Source of the DNA: Saccharibacillus alkalitolerans
GTDB taxonomy: Bacteria; Bacillota; Bacilli; Paenibacillales; Paenibacillaceae
Assembly: GCF_011090185.1 (NCBI RefSeq)
Contig: NZ_JAAFGS010000001.1
Location: forward strand, 496,001-560,000
DNA length: 64,000 bases
Reading direction: 5' to 3'
The notes beneath the pieces were generated by a model that did not search any database, had not been told where the DNA came from, and saw only the letters and a program-made list of their open reading frames with translations. The position numbers and the translations under genes were made by a program. Numbering within the stretch: position 1 is the stretch's first letter; the number at the start of each line of letters is the position of its first letter. This document shows positions 50,521-59,779 of this stretch, piece after piece.

Positions 50521-53500
50521 TTGACTTCGCCTTATATCCCGGATGCGTCCGTATACGCGCGCATATACAATAAAATACCGACCGGTGTCCTTATTCTTGG
50601 AATGGACGGCTTATGCATCGGAGCCAATCCGGCCATGAGCCGAATTTTCGGCTGGGAGCATGACAGATTTTTGGGCAGAGGGTACCGAGACCTGCTTCGT
50701 ACGGAGGGGGACGGAATTCCTGATTTCTTCGAGTCGTTTTCCCAATGGATTCAGGCTCCGCGTTCGTTCGGGCCTATAGAAATCCGGCTTGCCGGACGCG
50801 ATGGGAAATCCGTATGGGTGTCGGCGGAAGGCGAGCTGGCCGGCGAAGAGGAAGAACCGCATATTGTTATTTATCTGGAAGACGTGTCGAACCGCCGGAG
50901 CGAGGCGGACGATCCGCATGAACAGACCCGGGAAATTTACAAACTGATTACGCAGAACACTCCCGACATGATTTCGTTCAGCAAACCGGACGGCACGCTG
51001 CTGTACGTCTCGCCTTCCGTGGAGCGAACGCTGGGCTACAAGCCGGAGGAGATGCTGGGGCGCAACCGGACCGCTTTTTACCATTCCGGGGATGCTACCA
51101 AGATGCGGATCGAAGGGACGTTGTATGCGGAAGACCGGACATTCGAGCGGCGCGTCATGCACAAAAACGGAAGCGTGCGCTGGGTCGACACGTCCTTCCG
51201 CCTGATTCGCGACTCCGAAGGGCAAGTGAGCCGTGTGCTGGTGATCGCGCGCGACGTGACGGAACGCAAAATGAACGATTTGATTTTGACCAAGGCGCAA
51301 AAAATGGCGAACATCGGCTCCTGGTACTGGGATATTTCGCAGCAGTATCTGTCTTTTTCCAAAGAGATGCGGGAGATTTTCGATTATGCGCTGCAGCCTC
51401 GGGAGAAGGGAACGGAGGCCTTCGTCAACTTGATCCACCCGGAAGACCGGGAGACCGTTACCGCGCGGATCGCGGAAGCGGTGAAGTACGGGCGCGCCGG
51501 GGAGCTGACCTACCGGATACGGTTGGGCGGAGGAAGGGAAAAGACCATTTACGGCATCTGGGAAGTGTCGAAGGACAGCATGACGGGCGAACCTCTGCAG
51601 GTCATCGGCATTATGCAGGACGTGACCGAACGCGTGCGCACCGAGGAGAAGCTGCGAAGCAGCGAAAGCCGTTACCGTTCGTTGTTCATGAACCACAACG
51701 CCGGCATCCTTTCCCTGGATATGAAGGGACGGCTGGTCGACGTGAATCCGGCCATGGAATCGATGAGCGGTTACACGAAAGAGCAGCTGCTCCGGCTTCG
51801 TGTCGGGATGCTGCAGCCGAAGGAATATGCGGTAATCTCCCGGGGGCACTTCCGTGCCGCGCGGAGCGGCGAATCTCGCGTGTTCGAGACGTCGTTCTAC
51901 CGGCGTGACGGCCGCCTGAGACATGTCAGCATCGCTTATGTGCCCGTAGGTTCCAAAAAGGACCAAGCCGGCGTATACGCCATCATCACGGATATCACGG
52001 AACGCAAACAATACGTTTCCCAGATCGAAGCGTTAAGCTATCAGCATTCGCTGCTGCTCAATACGGTGTCCGAAGGCATTATCGGATTCGACACGGCCGG
52101 CCGGGTCATGTTCACGAATCCGGCGGCGGCGGCCATGCTCGGTTACGAAGGCGGGGAGACGGTCGGCCGTTCTTACGCGGAAATGATGCGGCAGGCCCAG
52201 ACGCAGGAGACGTCGTACCAGACAGGGGGCATGGAGCTGCTGGACGCCCTGAATTCCGGAAACGCGCATGCCCAGTCGGAAGCCGTATTTTGGCGCAAGG
52301 ACGGAGGAAGCTTCCTGGCTTCTTACCAGGTGACGCCGATTCTCGACCGCGGAGAACGGCGGGGCGCGGTGCTCGTGTTCCGCGACGTGACCGGCGAGAA
52401 GGAGATTATTCGGGCCAAAGAGTCGGCCGAGCGGGCGGACCGCGCCAAATCGGAGTTCCTGTCGATCGTCAGCCACGAGCTGCGCACGCCGATGAACGGC
52501 ATTATCGGCATGACGGATCTGCTGCGCGACAGCGTCATGGAAGAGGAACAGCGGCAGTATGTGGAAATCATTCACGAAAGCAGCCATGCGCTTCTCAAAA
52601 TCTTGAACGAGATTCTGGATATCAGCAAGATCGAGGCGGGGCGCATGGAAATCGAGCCTCAGCCGATGGGGCTTCGCGAAATGCTGGAAGGCGTAATCCA
52701 GCTGTTCATGCCGCGCGCGGCGGAGAAAGGGCTGGCGCTTAAGTTTCTCGCCGAAGAGAACCTTCATCGGCTTCCGGCGACGGTAATTGCCGACAGCGAG
52801 CGGCTGCGTCAAGTCTTGATCAATTTGGTCGGCAACGCGATCAAGTTTACCGAGCAGGGAAGCGTGAAGCTGGCTGTGGCGGTCAAGGCCTTCCGCGAGC
52901 CGAACGAAATTTGGTTGGAATTCGCGGTAAGCGACACCGGAATCGGCATCCCCGAAGACAAGCGGCATCGGCTGTTCCAACCGTTCTCCCAACTGCATCC
53001 GATCTTGAACCGCAAGTACGGCGGTACCGGGCTGGGACTGTCGATCAGTCGGAAGCTGGTCGAACTGATGGGCGGTACCATTTCGGTCGAGAGCGAGGAA
53101 GGGAACGGGACGACTTTCTCTTTCCTGCTGCGCTTTCAGCTGCCGGATGAGGAAGGACGGAGCTTTTCGAAGCTTGCGAACGGCGCGATGCGGGAGGAGA
53201 GATCCGAGGCTGCGGACAACTCTTTGCCTTTGCCGCAGCCCGAGAACCCCAAAAATCTGCGTATTCTGATCGTCGAAGACCATCCGGTGAACCGCAAAGT
53301 TCTGGAAGCGATGCTCGCCCGTTTCGACTGCAGGGCGGACGCGGCCGAAAACGGAGCCGAAGCCGTTCGCCAGGCGCTGATCGGCGGCTACGATCTGATT
53401 TTTATGGACGTTCAAATGCCGGATATGAACGGAATCGAGGTGGCTGCGAAGATTCGCACTCATCTGCCGCCGGGTCAAACGCCGCTCATTGTCGGCGTCA

Positions 53501-53664
53501 GCGCTTTCGTTCGACCCGAAGATATCGAACAGTGCCTGGCGGGCGGCATGGACGACTTTATCGGCAAGCCGGTCGCGGCGGCCGAGGTCGAACGTGTGCT
53601 GAGCGACGCCCGTCTGCGCCTCTGCGTCCGGGGACGGGAGAATTCGGAATCGGAAAGCGTCTGA
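50521..53664 (+). CDS. Cytosolic hybrid sensor histidine kinase with five PAS domains
   Basis: 1047 aa from TTG 50521 (AAAGGAG upstream). Five PAS/PAC units start near residues 10, 138, 262, 385 and 510 (for example GLCIGANPAMSRIFGW and GTLLYVSPSVERTLGY). A HisKA domain has SHELRTPMNG with phospho-acceptor H652; an HATPase follows (NLVGNAIKFTE, DTGIGIPEDK, GGTGLGLSIS). A C-terminal receiver has D963 in FMDVQMPDMNG. No TM or signal segment, so it senses an internal cue such as redox or a ligand. No response regulator is encoded next to it, so the phosphorelay partner is elsewhere. Ends before a strong terminator. Confidence 0.93.
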   Translation: MTSPYIPDASVYARIYNKIPTGVLILGMDGLCIGANPAMSRIFGWEHDRFLGRGYRDLLRTEGDGIPDFFESFSQWIQAPRSFGPIEIRLAGRDGKSVWVSAEGELAGEEEEPHIVIYLEDVSNRRSEADDPHEQTREIYKLITQNTPDMISFSKPDGTLLYVSPSVERTLGYKPEEMLGRNRTAFYHSGDATKMRIEGTLYAEDRTFERRVMHKNGSVRWVDTSFRLIRDSEGQVSRVLVIARDVTERKMNDLILTKAQKMANIGSWYWDISQQYLSFSKEMREIFDYALQPREKGTEAFVNLIHPEDRETVTARIAEAVKYGRAGELTYRIRLGGGREKTIYGIWEVSKDSMTGEPLQVIGIMQDVTERVRTEEKLRSSESRYRSLFMNHNAGILSLDMKGRLVDVNPAMESMSGYTKEQLLRLRVGMLQPKEYAVISRGHFRAARSGESRVFETSFYRRDGRLRHVSIAYVPVGSKKDQAGVYAIITDITERKQYVSQIEALSYQHSLLLNTVSEGIIGFDTAGRVMFTNPAAAAMLGYEGGETVGRSYAEMMRQAQTQETSYQTGGMELLDALNSGNAHAQSEAVFWRKDGGSFLASYQVTPILDRGERRGAVLVFRDVTGEKEIIRAKESAERADRAKSEFLSIVSHELRTPMNGIIGMTDLLRDSVMEEEQRQYVEIIHESSHALLKILNEILDISKIEAGRMEIEPQPMGLREMLEGVIQLFMPRAAEKGLALKFLAEENLHRLPATVIADSERLRQVLINLVGNAIKFTEQGSVKLAVAVKAFREPNEIWLEFAVSDTGIGIPEDKRHRLFQPFSQLHPILNRKYGGTGLGLSISRKLVELMGGTISVESEEGNGTTFSFLLRFQLPDEEGRSFSKLANGAMREERSEAADNSLPLPQPENPKNLRILIVEDHPVNRKVLEAMLARFDCRADAAENGAEAVRQALIGGYDLIFMDVQMPDMNGIEVAAKIRTHLPPGQTPLIVGVSAFVRPEDIEQCLAGGMDDFIGKPVAAAEVERVLSDARLRLCVRGRENSESESV

Positions 53665-53749
53665 AAAAACGCTTGGCGGCACGCGCCCGCGGATTTCGAC
53701 GCCGGTCCGTTACAGGACGGGAGCTTTCCGCCCTACCCGAACGTTCGGC

Positions 53750-53788
53750 AAAAACCTTTTCCGCGATATGAGCGGAAAAGGTTTTTTT
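53750..53788 (+). terminator. Terminator of the hybrid kinase gene
   Basis: AAAACCTTTTCCGC-loop-GCGGAAAAGGTTTT with seven T. Confidence 0.85.
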
Positions 53789-53927
53789 GCGTGCGGAAAG
53801 TCTTTCTTTTTCCATTTCAAGCAACATTTCGTTCCCTTTCCGCGTTCGTAAACGTAAGAGGCCGCCTGCTCCGAGCCGCCGATCGGCCGTTCGGGGCAAT
53901 TCCGGGGCGGATCAAGGAGGTGCGGCA

Positions 53928-55229
53928 ATGAAGGAGGCGGGCAAGCGCTTGGGCCTGCGGGCCAACCCGGGGCTCCTGCTGCCTCTGCTGACGTTAAGTC
54001 TCGCGGGCTGCGCGGCGGAAGCCGGCGTCGACCGGGAAGCGCAGATATCCTCCGCTCCCGTCTCGTCTTACGCGGCGGAAGATGCGGATCGGAAGCTGGT
54101 CCGCGCGGCGAACCGTTTCGGGTTGAATCTGTACGGGCGGCTGGCCGCCGAAGCGCAGACCGACGGCGGAGCGAATCGGATGCTGTCGCCGGCGGGCTTG
54201 AGCATGGCGCTGTCCATGCTGAGAGCGGGCGCCGAAGGGCAGACGGCGCAAGAGATGGACAAGGTGCTCGGCTTGAAGGAAATCGGGCCGCAGCGTCTTG
54301 CCGAAGAGCAGCGGGTGCTCCGAAGCCTGCTGGAGCAGGCCGATCCTTCGGTGCGGATGACCGTGGCGAATTCGATCTGGACCCGAGAAGATTTTGGCTT
54401 GAAAGAAGACTTTGCCCAAGAGATGGAACGCAGTTACGGCGCAAAGACGGAGGCTCTGGACTTTTCTTCGGACAAAGCGGCCGATACGATGAACCGCTGG
54501 GCGTCGGAGAGTACGGACGGAAAGATTCGGCGGGTGATCGAGGCGCCGATCGATCCGACGATCGTGATGGTTTTGATGAACGCGATGTATTTCAAAGGGG
54601 GATGGACGGTTCCGTTCGAACCCGAAGCGACGCAGGATCGGCCGTTTGTCACGGAAAAGGGCGAAAAGGTCGAAGTGCCGACCATGCGGCAGTCGGGGCG
54701 TTACGACTATCTGGACGGCGACGGTTTCCGCGCGGTCCGTCTGCCCTACGGAGAGAAGGGCGATTTCGGCATGATCCTCGCCCTGCCCGACGAAGGCGTA
54801 ACGCTGCGCGAGTTCGCGCAGACGAATCTGCCGAAGTTCGGCTTATGGAGCGCGCGCTTTGCCCAAACGGGAGGAAGCGTCGAGCTGCCGAAGTTCAAGC
54901 TCCAAGACTCGATGATGCTGAACGACGCGCTGGCCGCGCTCGGGATGCCTTCGGCTTTCATTCCGGGAACGGCCGAATTGGGCGGGCTGTCGGATGACGG
55001 CGAGAACTTATTCGTCAGCCGGGTATCGCAGGATACTTTCGTCGAAGTGAACGAGGAGGGGACCGAAGCGGCGGCCGTAACGGTCATCGCGGTCGAAGAG
55101 GGGGCTTCGCCCGAATCCGCTCTTCCGTTCGAACTGAAGCTGAACCGTCCTTTTTTCTTCGCCGTTACCGACCGTACCACGGGATTGATCGTGTTCATGG
55201 GCGAAGTCGGCAATCCGGCGGAATCGTAA
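53928..55229 (+). CDS. Serpin lipoprotein 1
   Basis: 433 aa from ATG 53928 (AAGGAGG 7 nt before). Lipobox LAGC with Cys 28, so anchored to the outer membrane face. From about residue 60 a full serpin fold: MLSPAGLSMALSMLRAGAEG, NAMYFKGGW, EVPTMRQSGRYDYL, LPKFKLQ. The hinge EEGTEAAAVT fits the inhibitory consensus (small residues P12-P9, Thr at P8). It is followed by a reactive loop VIAVEEGASPES, then LPFELKLNRPFFF and the closing strand. P1 by counting from the hinge is near Gly/Ala but the loop is longer than in alpha-1-antitrypsin, so it is uncertain. Tandem with a second serpin 38 nt downstream. Confidence 0.93.
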   Translation: MKEAGKRLGLRANPGLLLPLLTLSLAGCAAEAGVDREAQISSAPVSSYAAEDADRKLVRAANRFGLNLYGRLAAEAQTDGGANRMLSPAGLSMALSMLRAGAEGQTAQEMDKVLGLKEIGPQRLAEEQRVLRSLLEQADPSVRMTVANSIWTREDFGLKEDFAQEMERSYGAKTEALDFSSDKAADTMNRWASESTDGKIRRVIEAPIDPTIVMVLMNAMYFKGGWTVPFEPEATQDRPFVTEKGEKVEVPTMRQSGRYDYLDGDGFRAVRLPYGEKGDFGMILALPDEGVTLREFAQTNLPKFGLWSARFAQTGGSVELPKFKLQDSMMLNDALAALGMPSAFIPGTAELGGLSDDGENLFVSRVSQDTFVEVNEEGTEAAAVTVIAVEEGASPESALPFELKLNRPFFFAVTDRTTGLIVFMGEVGNPAES

Positions 55230-55267
55230 AAAGAACAGGTTGAAGAGTTAAAGGGGGTCTTTGAAGA

Positions 55268-56578
55268 ATGCGTGCAGCGGCTAAAAAAGAAAAGCGGGGA
55301 AATCGAGCAAAAGGAAAAGCGATCCGATATCTGGCGCTCGCGTCTCTGCTGGCCGTGACGGCCGGCTGTTCGGCCGGCGCGGAAGGATCGAGGCACAGCT
55401 CGGCTTACGCGGCGGAAGACGCCGATCCGAAGCTTGCCGCGTCGATGAACGATTTTGCGCTGGATTTCTACGCCGTGCTGGAACAGCATCCCGGCGAAGA
55501 AGAGCCCGGGCCGAACCGCATGGTGTCGCCGGCCGGGCTGACGATGGCGTTATCGATGCTTAAAGGCGGAGCGGAAGGCGCGACAGCCGCGGAAATGGAA
55601 AAAGCGCTGCGGCTGAACGGAATTTCCGGCGATGCGCTCGACGAGGGGCAGATGATTTTGAGCGACCTGCTGCGAGGTTCCGATCCGTCGGTGCGGATGG
55701 AGATCGCCAATTCGCTGTGGAGCCGCAAAGGCTTTGCGCTGAATCCGGATTACGCGCAGCGGATGAAAAAAAGGTACGGAGCGGAAATTCGCGAATTGGA
55801 TTTTTCCGCGGATAAGGCGGTCCGGACGCTGAACGATTGGGCTTCCGCTCGCACGCACGGCAAAATCACGAAAGTAGCGGAGGGGCCGATCAGCGGCGAC
55901 ATGCTGCTGCTTCTCATGAACGCGATGTATTTCAAAGGCGATTGGAGCGAGCCTTTCGAGAAAAGCCTGACCGCGAATCTGCCGTTTCGGACGAACGACG
56001 GACAGCGGATCGAAGTGCCGACGATGCGGCAGAGCGGCAGCTACGCTTATCTGGACGGCGACGGCTTCGAAGCGATTCGCCTGCCTTACGGGGAATCCGA
56101 AAATTTCGGCATGATTCTGGCGCTGCCCGACAAAGGCAGCTCGCTGCGGGAATTCCTGCACGATCAGCTGCCGAAGTTCGGAGAGTGGAGCGGGCAGCTC
56201 GAGCGGAGACCGGGATCGGTGGAGCTGCCGCGCTTCAAGCTGGAAGACAAGCTGAAACTCAAAGAGGCCTTGATCGCGCTCGGAATGCCTTCGGCTTTCG
56301 ACGCCCAAAAGGAGGAACTTGGCGGACTCTTCGCTCCGGACGGAGCGCCCGCGGAAAATCTTCATCTCAGCTTCGTCGATCAAAAGACATTCATCGACGT
56401 CGGCGAAGAAGGAAGCGAAGCCGCGGCCGTGACGGCGCTCGGCGTCAGCGGCTCGTCCGAGCCCGTATCGGAGCCGTTCGAACTGAAGCTGAACCGCCCG
56501 TTCTTCTTCGCGATTACCGACCGGACGACGGGATTGATCGTGTTTATGGGCGAAGTCGGCAATCCGGCGGAGAGCTGA
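55268..56578 (+). CDS. Serpin lipoprotein 2
   Basis: 436 aa from ATG 55268 (AAAGGGGG upstream). Lipobox VTAGC with Cys 34. It aligns with the preceding gene from AYAAEDAD to the identical C-terminal TDRTTGLIVFMGEVGNPAES. The hinge EEGSEAAAVT is inhibitory-like, but the reactive loop reads ALGVSGSSEPVSEP, unlike paralogue 1. A tandem duplication followed by divergence of the bait loop is the simplest reading, giving inhibitors of different extracellular proteases. Same operon as serpin 1; ends at a bidirectional terminator. Confidence 0.93.
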   Translation: MRAAAKKEKRGNRAKGKAIRYLALASLLAVTAGCSAGAEGSRHSSAYAAEDADPKLAASMNDFALDFYAVLEQHPGEEEPGPNRMVSPAGLTMALSMLKGGAEGATAAEMEKALRLNGISGDALDEGQMILSDLLRGSDPSVRMEIANSLWSRKGFALNPDYAQRMKKRYGAEIRELDFSADKAVRTLNDWASARTHGKITKVAEGPISGDMLLLLMNAMYFKGDWSEPFEKSLTANLPFRTNDGQRIEVPTMRQSGSYAYLDGDGFEAIRLPYGESENFGMILALPDKGSSLREFLHDQLPKFGEWSGQLERRPGSVELPRFKLEDKLKLKEALIALGMPSAFDAQKEELGGLFAPDGAPAENLHLSFVDQKTFIDVGEEGSEAAAVTALGVSGSSEPVSEPFELKLNRPFFFAITDRTTGLIVFMGEVGNPAES

Positions 56579-56594
56579 AACGAAAAGTTCAAAA

Positions 56595-56628
56595 AAGAAG
56601 CCCTGCGAGTGAACTCGCAGGGCTTCTT
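56595..56628. terminator. Bidirectional terminator between serpin 2 and aroA
   Basis: AAGAAGCCCTGCGAGT-GA-ACTCGCAGGGCTTCTT, perfect stem, A and T runs on both sides. Confidence 0.9.
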
Positions 56629-56630
56629 GA

Positions 56631-57710
56631 TTAAGAACGGGGACCGAACAAACCGGAATTTTTGAGCCCGTCCCAGAACGCGCCGAACTGGGGAATGTCC
56701 AGCTGCTGTCCGGCGTCGGACAGAGCGGTCTGCGGGTCCGGGTGAACTTCGATCATGATGCCGTCCGCGCCTGCGGCCAGAGCGGCTTTGGCGCACGGGA
56801 GCATGATGTCTTTGCGGCCCGTGGAGTGCGTCACGTCGACCATGACCGGCAGGTGGGTTTCCTGCTTGAGCAGCGGAACCGCCGAGATGTCGAGCGTGTT
56901 GCGGGTCGCTTTTTCGTAGGTGCGGATGCCGCGCTCGATCAGCATGATCTGTTCGTTGCCGCTGACCATGATGTATTCGGCCGCGTGGATGAACTCGTCC
57001 AGCGTCGCGGACAGGCCGCGCTTGAGCAGGACCGGAATCTTCGCTCCGCCTACTTCCTTAAGCAGCTCGAAGTTGTGCATGTTGCGCGCGCCGATCTGGA
57101 TCACGTCGATGTAATCGGCCGCGATGTCGATATGCGAGGGGTGCACGATCTCGCTGATCGTCGCCAGTCCGAACTCGTCCGCCACTTCCTTCAGCAGCTT
57201 GAGGCCGTCGAGACCCATGCCCTGGAAATCGTAAGGAGACGTTCTCGGCTTGAACGCGCCGCCGCGCATGACCGTCACGCCGGAATCTTTGAGCGCCTTG
57301 GCGACCGTCCGAAGCTGTTCGCGCGATTCGATCGAGCACGGGCCCGCCACGAGAATCGGACTCGGTCCGCCGACTTCCACGCCTTTGAACGTAACGATCG
57401 TGTCTTCCGGGCGCTTTTTGCGGCTGACCAGCAGCTGGCGCTTATGGTCTTCCTGCTGGATGTTCAGCGACGCTTTGAAGATTTCCTTGAACAGATGCTT
57501 CAGCGTGCTGTCGGAGAAAGGTCCTTTGTTGAGGGCGGTGATCCGGTCGAGAATTTCCTTCTCGCGCTCGGGCTCGAACTTCGGCACGCCCTGCGATTCT
57601 TTGACCTGTCCGATTTGGTGCACCAGTTCGGCGCGTTTGCTGAGCAGTTCCAGAAGCTGGGAGTCGATTTCGTCGACGCCGGCCCGCAGCTGTTCCAATG
57701 TTTCGTTCAT
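56631..57710 (-). CDS. aroA: Chorismate mutase-DAHP synthase fusion
   Basis: 359 aa; the symbol follows B. subtilis usage (not EPSP synthase). N-terminal AroQ-type chorismate mutase (about 1-90: [40 protein letters not shown]). C-terminal KDO8P-like DAHP synthase (about 110-350: [60 protein letters not shown]). It condenses PEP and erythrose-4-phosphate, the first shikimate step, and the mutase part mediates feedback by chorismate/prephenate. Length normal. Confidence 0.95.
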   Translation of the reverse strand: MNETLEQLRAGVDEIDSQLLELLSKRAELVHQIGQVKESQGVPKFEPEREKEILDRITALNKGPFSDSTLKHLFKEIFKASLNIQQEDHKRQLLVSRKKRPEDTIVTFKGVEVGGPSPILVAGPCSIESREQLRTVAKALKDSGVTVMRGGAFKPRTSPYDFQGMGLDGLKLLKEVADEFGLATISEIVHPSHIDIAADYIDVIQIGARNMHNFELLKEVGGAKIPVLLKRGLSATLDEFIHAAEYIMVSGNEQIMLIERGIRTYEKATRNTLDISAVPLLKQETHLPVMVDVTHSTGRKDIMLPCAKAALAAGADGIMIEVHPDPQTALSDAGQQLDIPQFGAFWDGLKNSGLFGPRS

Positions 57711-57833
57711 GTGTGCATAGTCTCCTTTGAGCTGTCATCCCGCCTCTTCGCCGACGTAAACGCGAAAGAGCGTCAATACTCGCTTCGCTTTACCGCGTTG
57801 TTTCGGAGCAGGAGTGAAAAGCGTATTTCTCAC

Positions 57834-57863
57834 ATTCTAATCCGGGCAGCGCATACATAGCAA
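57834..57863 (-). promoter_or_regulatory. Candidate sigma-A promoter of aroA
   Basis: On the minus strand -35 TTGCTA (plus 57858-57863), 18-nt spacer, -10 TAGAAT (plus 57834-57839), about 120 nt before the start. Confidence 0.5.
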
Positions 57864-57926
57864 GACGCGATAGGTTTTTTGGTCAAAAAAGGCGAAAAAA
57901 AGGCGGATTTCTTTTTATGCGCCGTA

Positions 57927-57935
57927 TGTTAAAAT
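57927..57935 (+). promoter_or_regulatory. Extended -10 promoter before ald
   Basis: TGT-TAAAAT: TGn at 57927-57929 and -10 at 57930-57935, about 90 nt before the ald start; -35 weak. Confidence 0.4.
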
Positions 57936-58024
57936 GGAAATTGGGAACTTTAACCAGCTTGATTGCGCCGGTTGGAGTCGACTCTGCTAAAGGTTAGATC
58001 AGCCTATTGACGGGGGGAACGAGC

Positions 58025-59161
58025 ATGATTATCGGAGTGCCGAAAGAAATCAAAAACAACGAGAACCGGGTAGGCTTGACGCCGGCTTCGGTCCGGGCGT
58101 ACGCCGCCGAAGGACACGAAGTGCGGATCGAGACGGGCGCGGGGCTGGGCATCGGATTTTCGGACGAAGATTACCGGGATGCGGGCGCGGTCGTCGTGGA
58201 CGATGCGGCGGAAGCCTGGGCGGCCGAGATGGTGGTCAAGATCAAGGAACCGCTGGAGAGCGAATACGGCTTCTTCCGCGAGGGACTCATTTTGTACACG
58301 TATCTGCATCTCGCGCCCGAGCCGGCTCTCACCCGCGCGCTGCTGGACAGGGGCGTGACGGGCATCGCCTACGAGACGATCCAGCTGAGCAACGGCAGCC
58401 TGCCGCTGCTGACGCCGATGAGCGAGGTCGCCGGCCGCATGTCGATCCAGATCGGCGCGCATTTCCTGGAAAAGCCGTTCGGCGGCAAAGGCGTGCTGCT
58501 CGGCGGCGTGCCGGGCGTGGAGCCGGGCCGCGTCACGATCGTGGGCGGCGGCATCGTCGGCGTGAACGCGGCCAAAATGGCGGTCGGACTCGGCGCGGAC
58601 GTGACGATCCTCGACATCAACGCGGACCGGCTGCGGCAGATCGACGATCAATTCGGCGGACGGATCAAGACGCTCATGTCCGATAAGCACAATCTGGAGA
58701 CGGCGGCGGAGCGCGCCGACCTGCTCGTGGGAGCCGTGCTGATTCCCGGCGCCCGCGCGCCGAAGCTCGTAACCGAAGAAATGGTGAAGACGATGGGCGC
58801 CGGTTCGGTCATCGTCGACGTGGCGATCGACCAGGGAGGCTCCATCGCGACCATCGACCGGATCACGACGCACGACGATCCCGTATACGAGAAGCACGGC
58901 GTGCTGCATTATGCGGTGGCGAACATGCCGGGCGCGGTCGCGCGCACGTCGACGCTGGCGCTGACGATGGTGACGACGCCGTACGGCCTGCAGATCGCGC
59001 GCAAAGGCTTTCGGCAGGCGGCGCTGGACAATCCCGCGCTGGCGAAAGGCATCAACACGTGCGAAGGGCGCGTGACGTACCGGGCGGTCGCGGAGGCCCA
59101 CGGTTTGGCGTATACTGAAGTGGAAGCCATTTTGAACGCAAAGGGAGAGAGTATCGCATGA
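58025..59161 (+). CDS. ald: Alanine dehydrogenase
   Basis: 378 aa from ATG 58025 (GGGGGGAA upstream). [23 protein letters not shown] at the start, catalytic Lys in [20 protein letters not shown]-binding [17 protein letters not shown] (about 168-184) and [16 protein letters not shown]. It converts L-alanine to pyruvate and ammonia with NAD, in the cytosol. Length is typical (about 370-380). Its stop overlaps the start of the OsmC gene by ATGA, so the two are co-translated. Confidence 0.96.
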   Translation: MIIGVPKEIKNNENRVGLTPASVRAYAAEGHEVRIETGAGLGIGFSDEDYRDAGAVVVDDAAEAWAAEMVVKIKEPLESEYGFFREGLILYTYLHLAPEPALTRALLDRGVTGIAYETIQLSNGSLPLLTPMSEVAGRMSIQIGAHFLEKPFGGKGVLLGGVPGVEPGRVTIVGGGIVGVNAAKMAVGLGADVTILDINADRLRQIDDQFGGRIKTLMSDKHNLETAAERADLLVGAVLIPGARAPKLVTEEMVKTMGAGSVIVDVAIDQGGSIATIDRITTHDDPVYEKHGVLHYAVANMPGAVARTSTLALTMVTTPYGLQIARKGFRQAALDNPALAKGINTCEGRVTYRAVAEAHGLAYTEVEAILNAKGESIA

Positions 59162-59613
59162 ATCACGTATTCCGGCTCAAAGCGGACTGGAACGGAGGGC
59201 GCAACAGCACGGGCACGATCGAAAGCGGAGAGCTGAAGACCGAAATTTCGATTCCGGAACCGATGGGCGGGCCTGGTGTCGGCACCAACCCGGACGAAAT
59301 GCTGCTCGGAGCGGCGGCGATCTGCTACATTATCACGCTTGCGGCGATGCTGGAGCGTTCGTCCATCGAAGTGGAGAGCCTGACGCTCGATTCCGAAGGC
59401 GTCGTGGACGTCACGAACAATATCTTCACGTACAAGTCGATCACGCATCGTCCGCTGCTCGTTCTGGCCGGCGGCCAGGGCGAGGAAGCGCGGACCAAAG
59501 CGGAACGGCTGGCGCACCAGGCGGAAAGCTCCTGCATGATCACGCGGGCGCTTCAGGGCAACGTCGACGTCTCGGCGGAACCGACGATCACGGTCGCCGA
59601 GAAGACGCTGTAA
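59158..59613 (+). CDS. OsmC/Ohr-family protein
   Basis: 151 aa from ATG 59158. It has the OsmC layout: N-terminal strands, [26 protein letters not shown] with the first Cys, and [11 protein letters not shown] with the second Cys. Those two Cys are the redox centre of OsmC/Ohr peroxidases, which reduce organic hydroperoxides. This short form is close to the YhfA-like/SACP branch. Translational coupling to alanine dehydrogenase is unusual for a stress protein. It ends at a terminator. Confidence 0.88.
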   Translation: MNHVFRLKADWNGGRNSTGTIESGELKTEISIPEPMGGPGVGTNPDEMLLGAAAICYIITLAAMLERSSIEVESLTLDSEGVVDVTNNIFTYKSITHRPLLVLAGGQGEEARTKAERLAHQAESSCMITRALQGNVDVSAEPTITVAEKTL

Positions 59614-59635
59614 GAAGCCCGGAAGGCGGCGGGAA

Positions 59636-59670
59636 CAGGGAACGGAGCGCAGGCGCCCCTTCCTTGTTTT
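59636..59670 (+). terminator. Candidate terminator after the OsmC gene
   Basis: CAGGGAACGG.GCG pairs imperfectly with CGCCCCTTCCTTG, then TTTT. Confidence 0.5.
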
Positions 59671-59779
59671 CGGCTGCGCGCCCGGCGGCTAAATCTTAAG
59701 TTTTAAATACCCGATATAAGGATATATAGGCAGCAAGAAGGCCTGAAAGCGAATACGGTTCTGAGAGGACGGAAAACGG

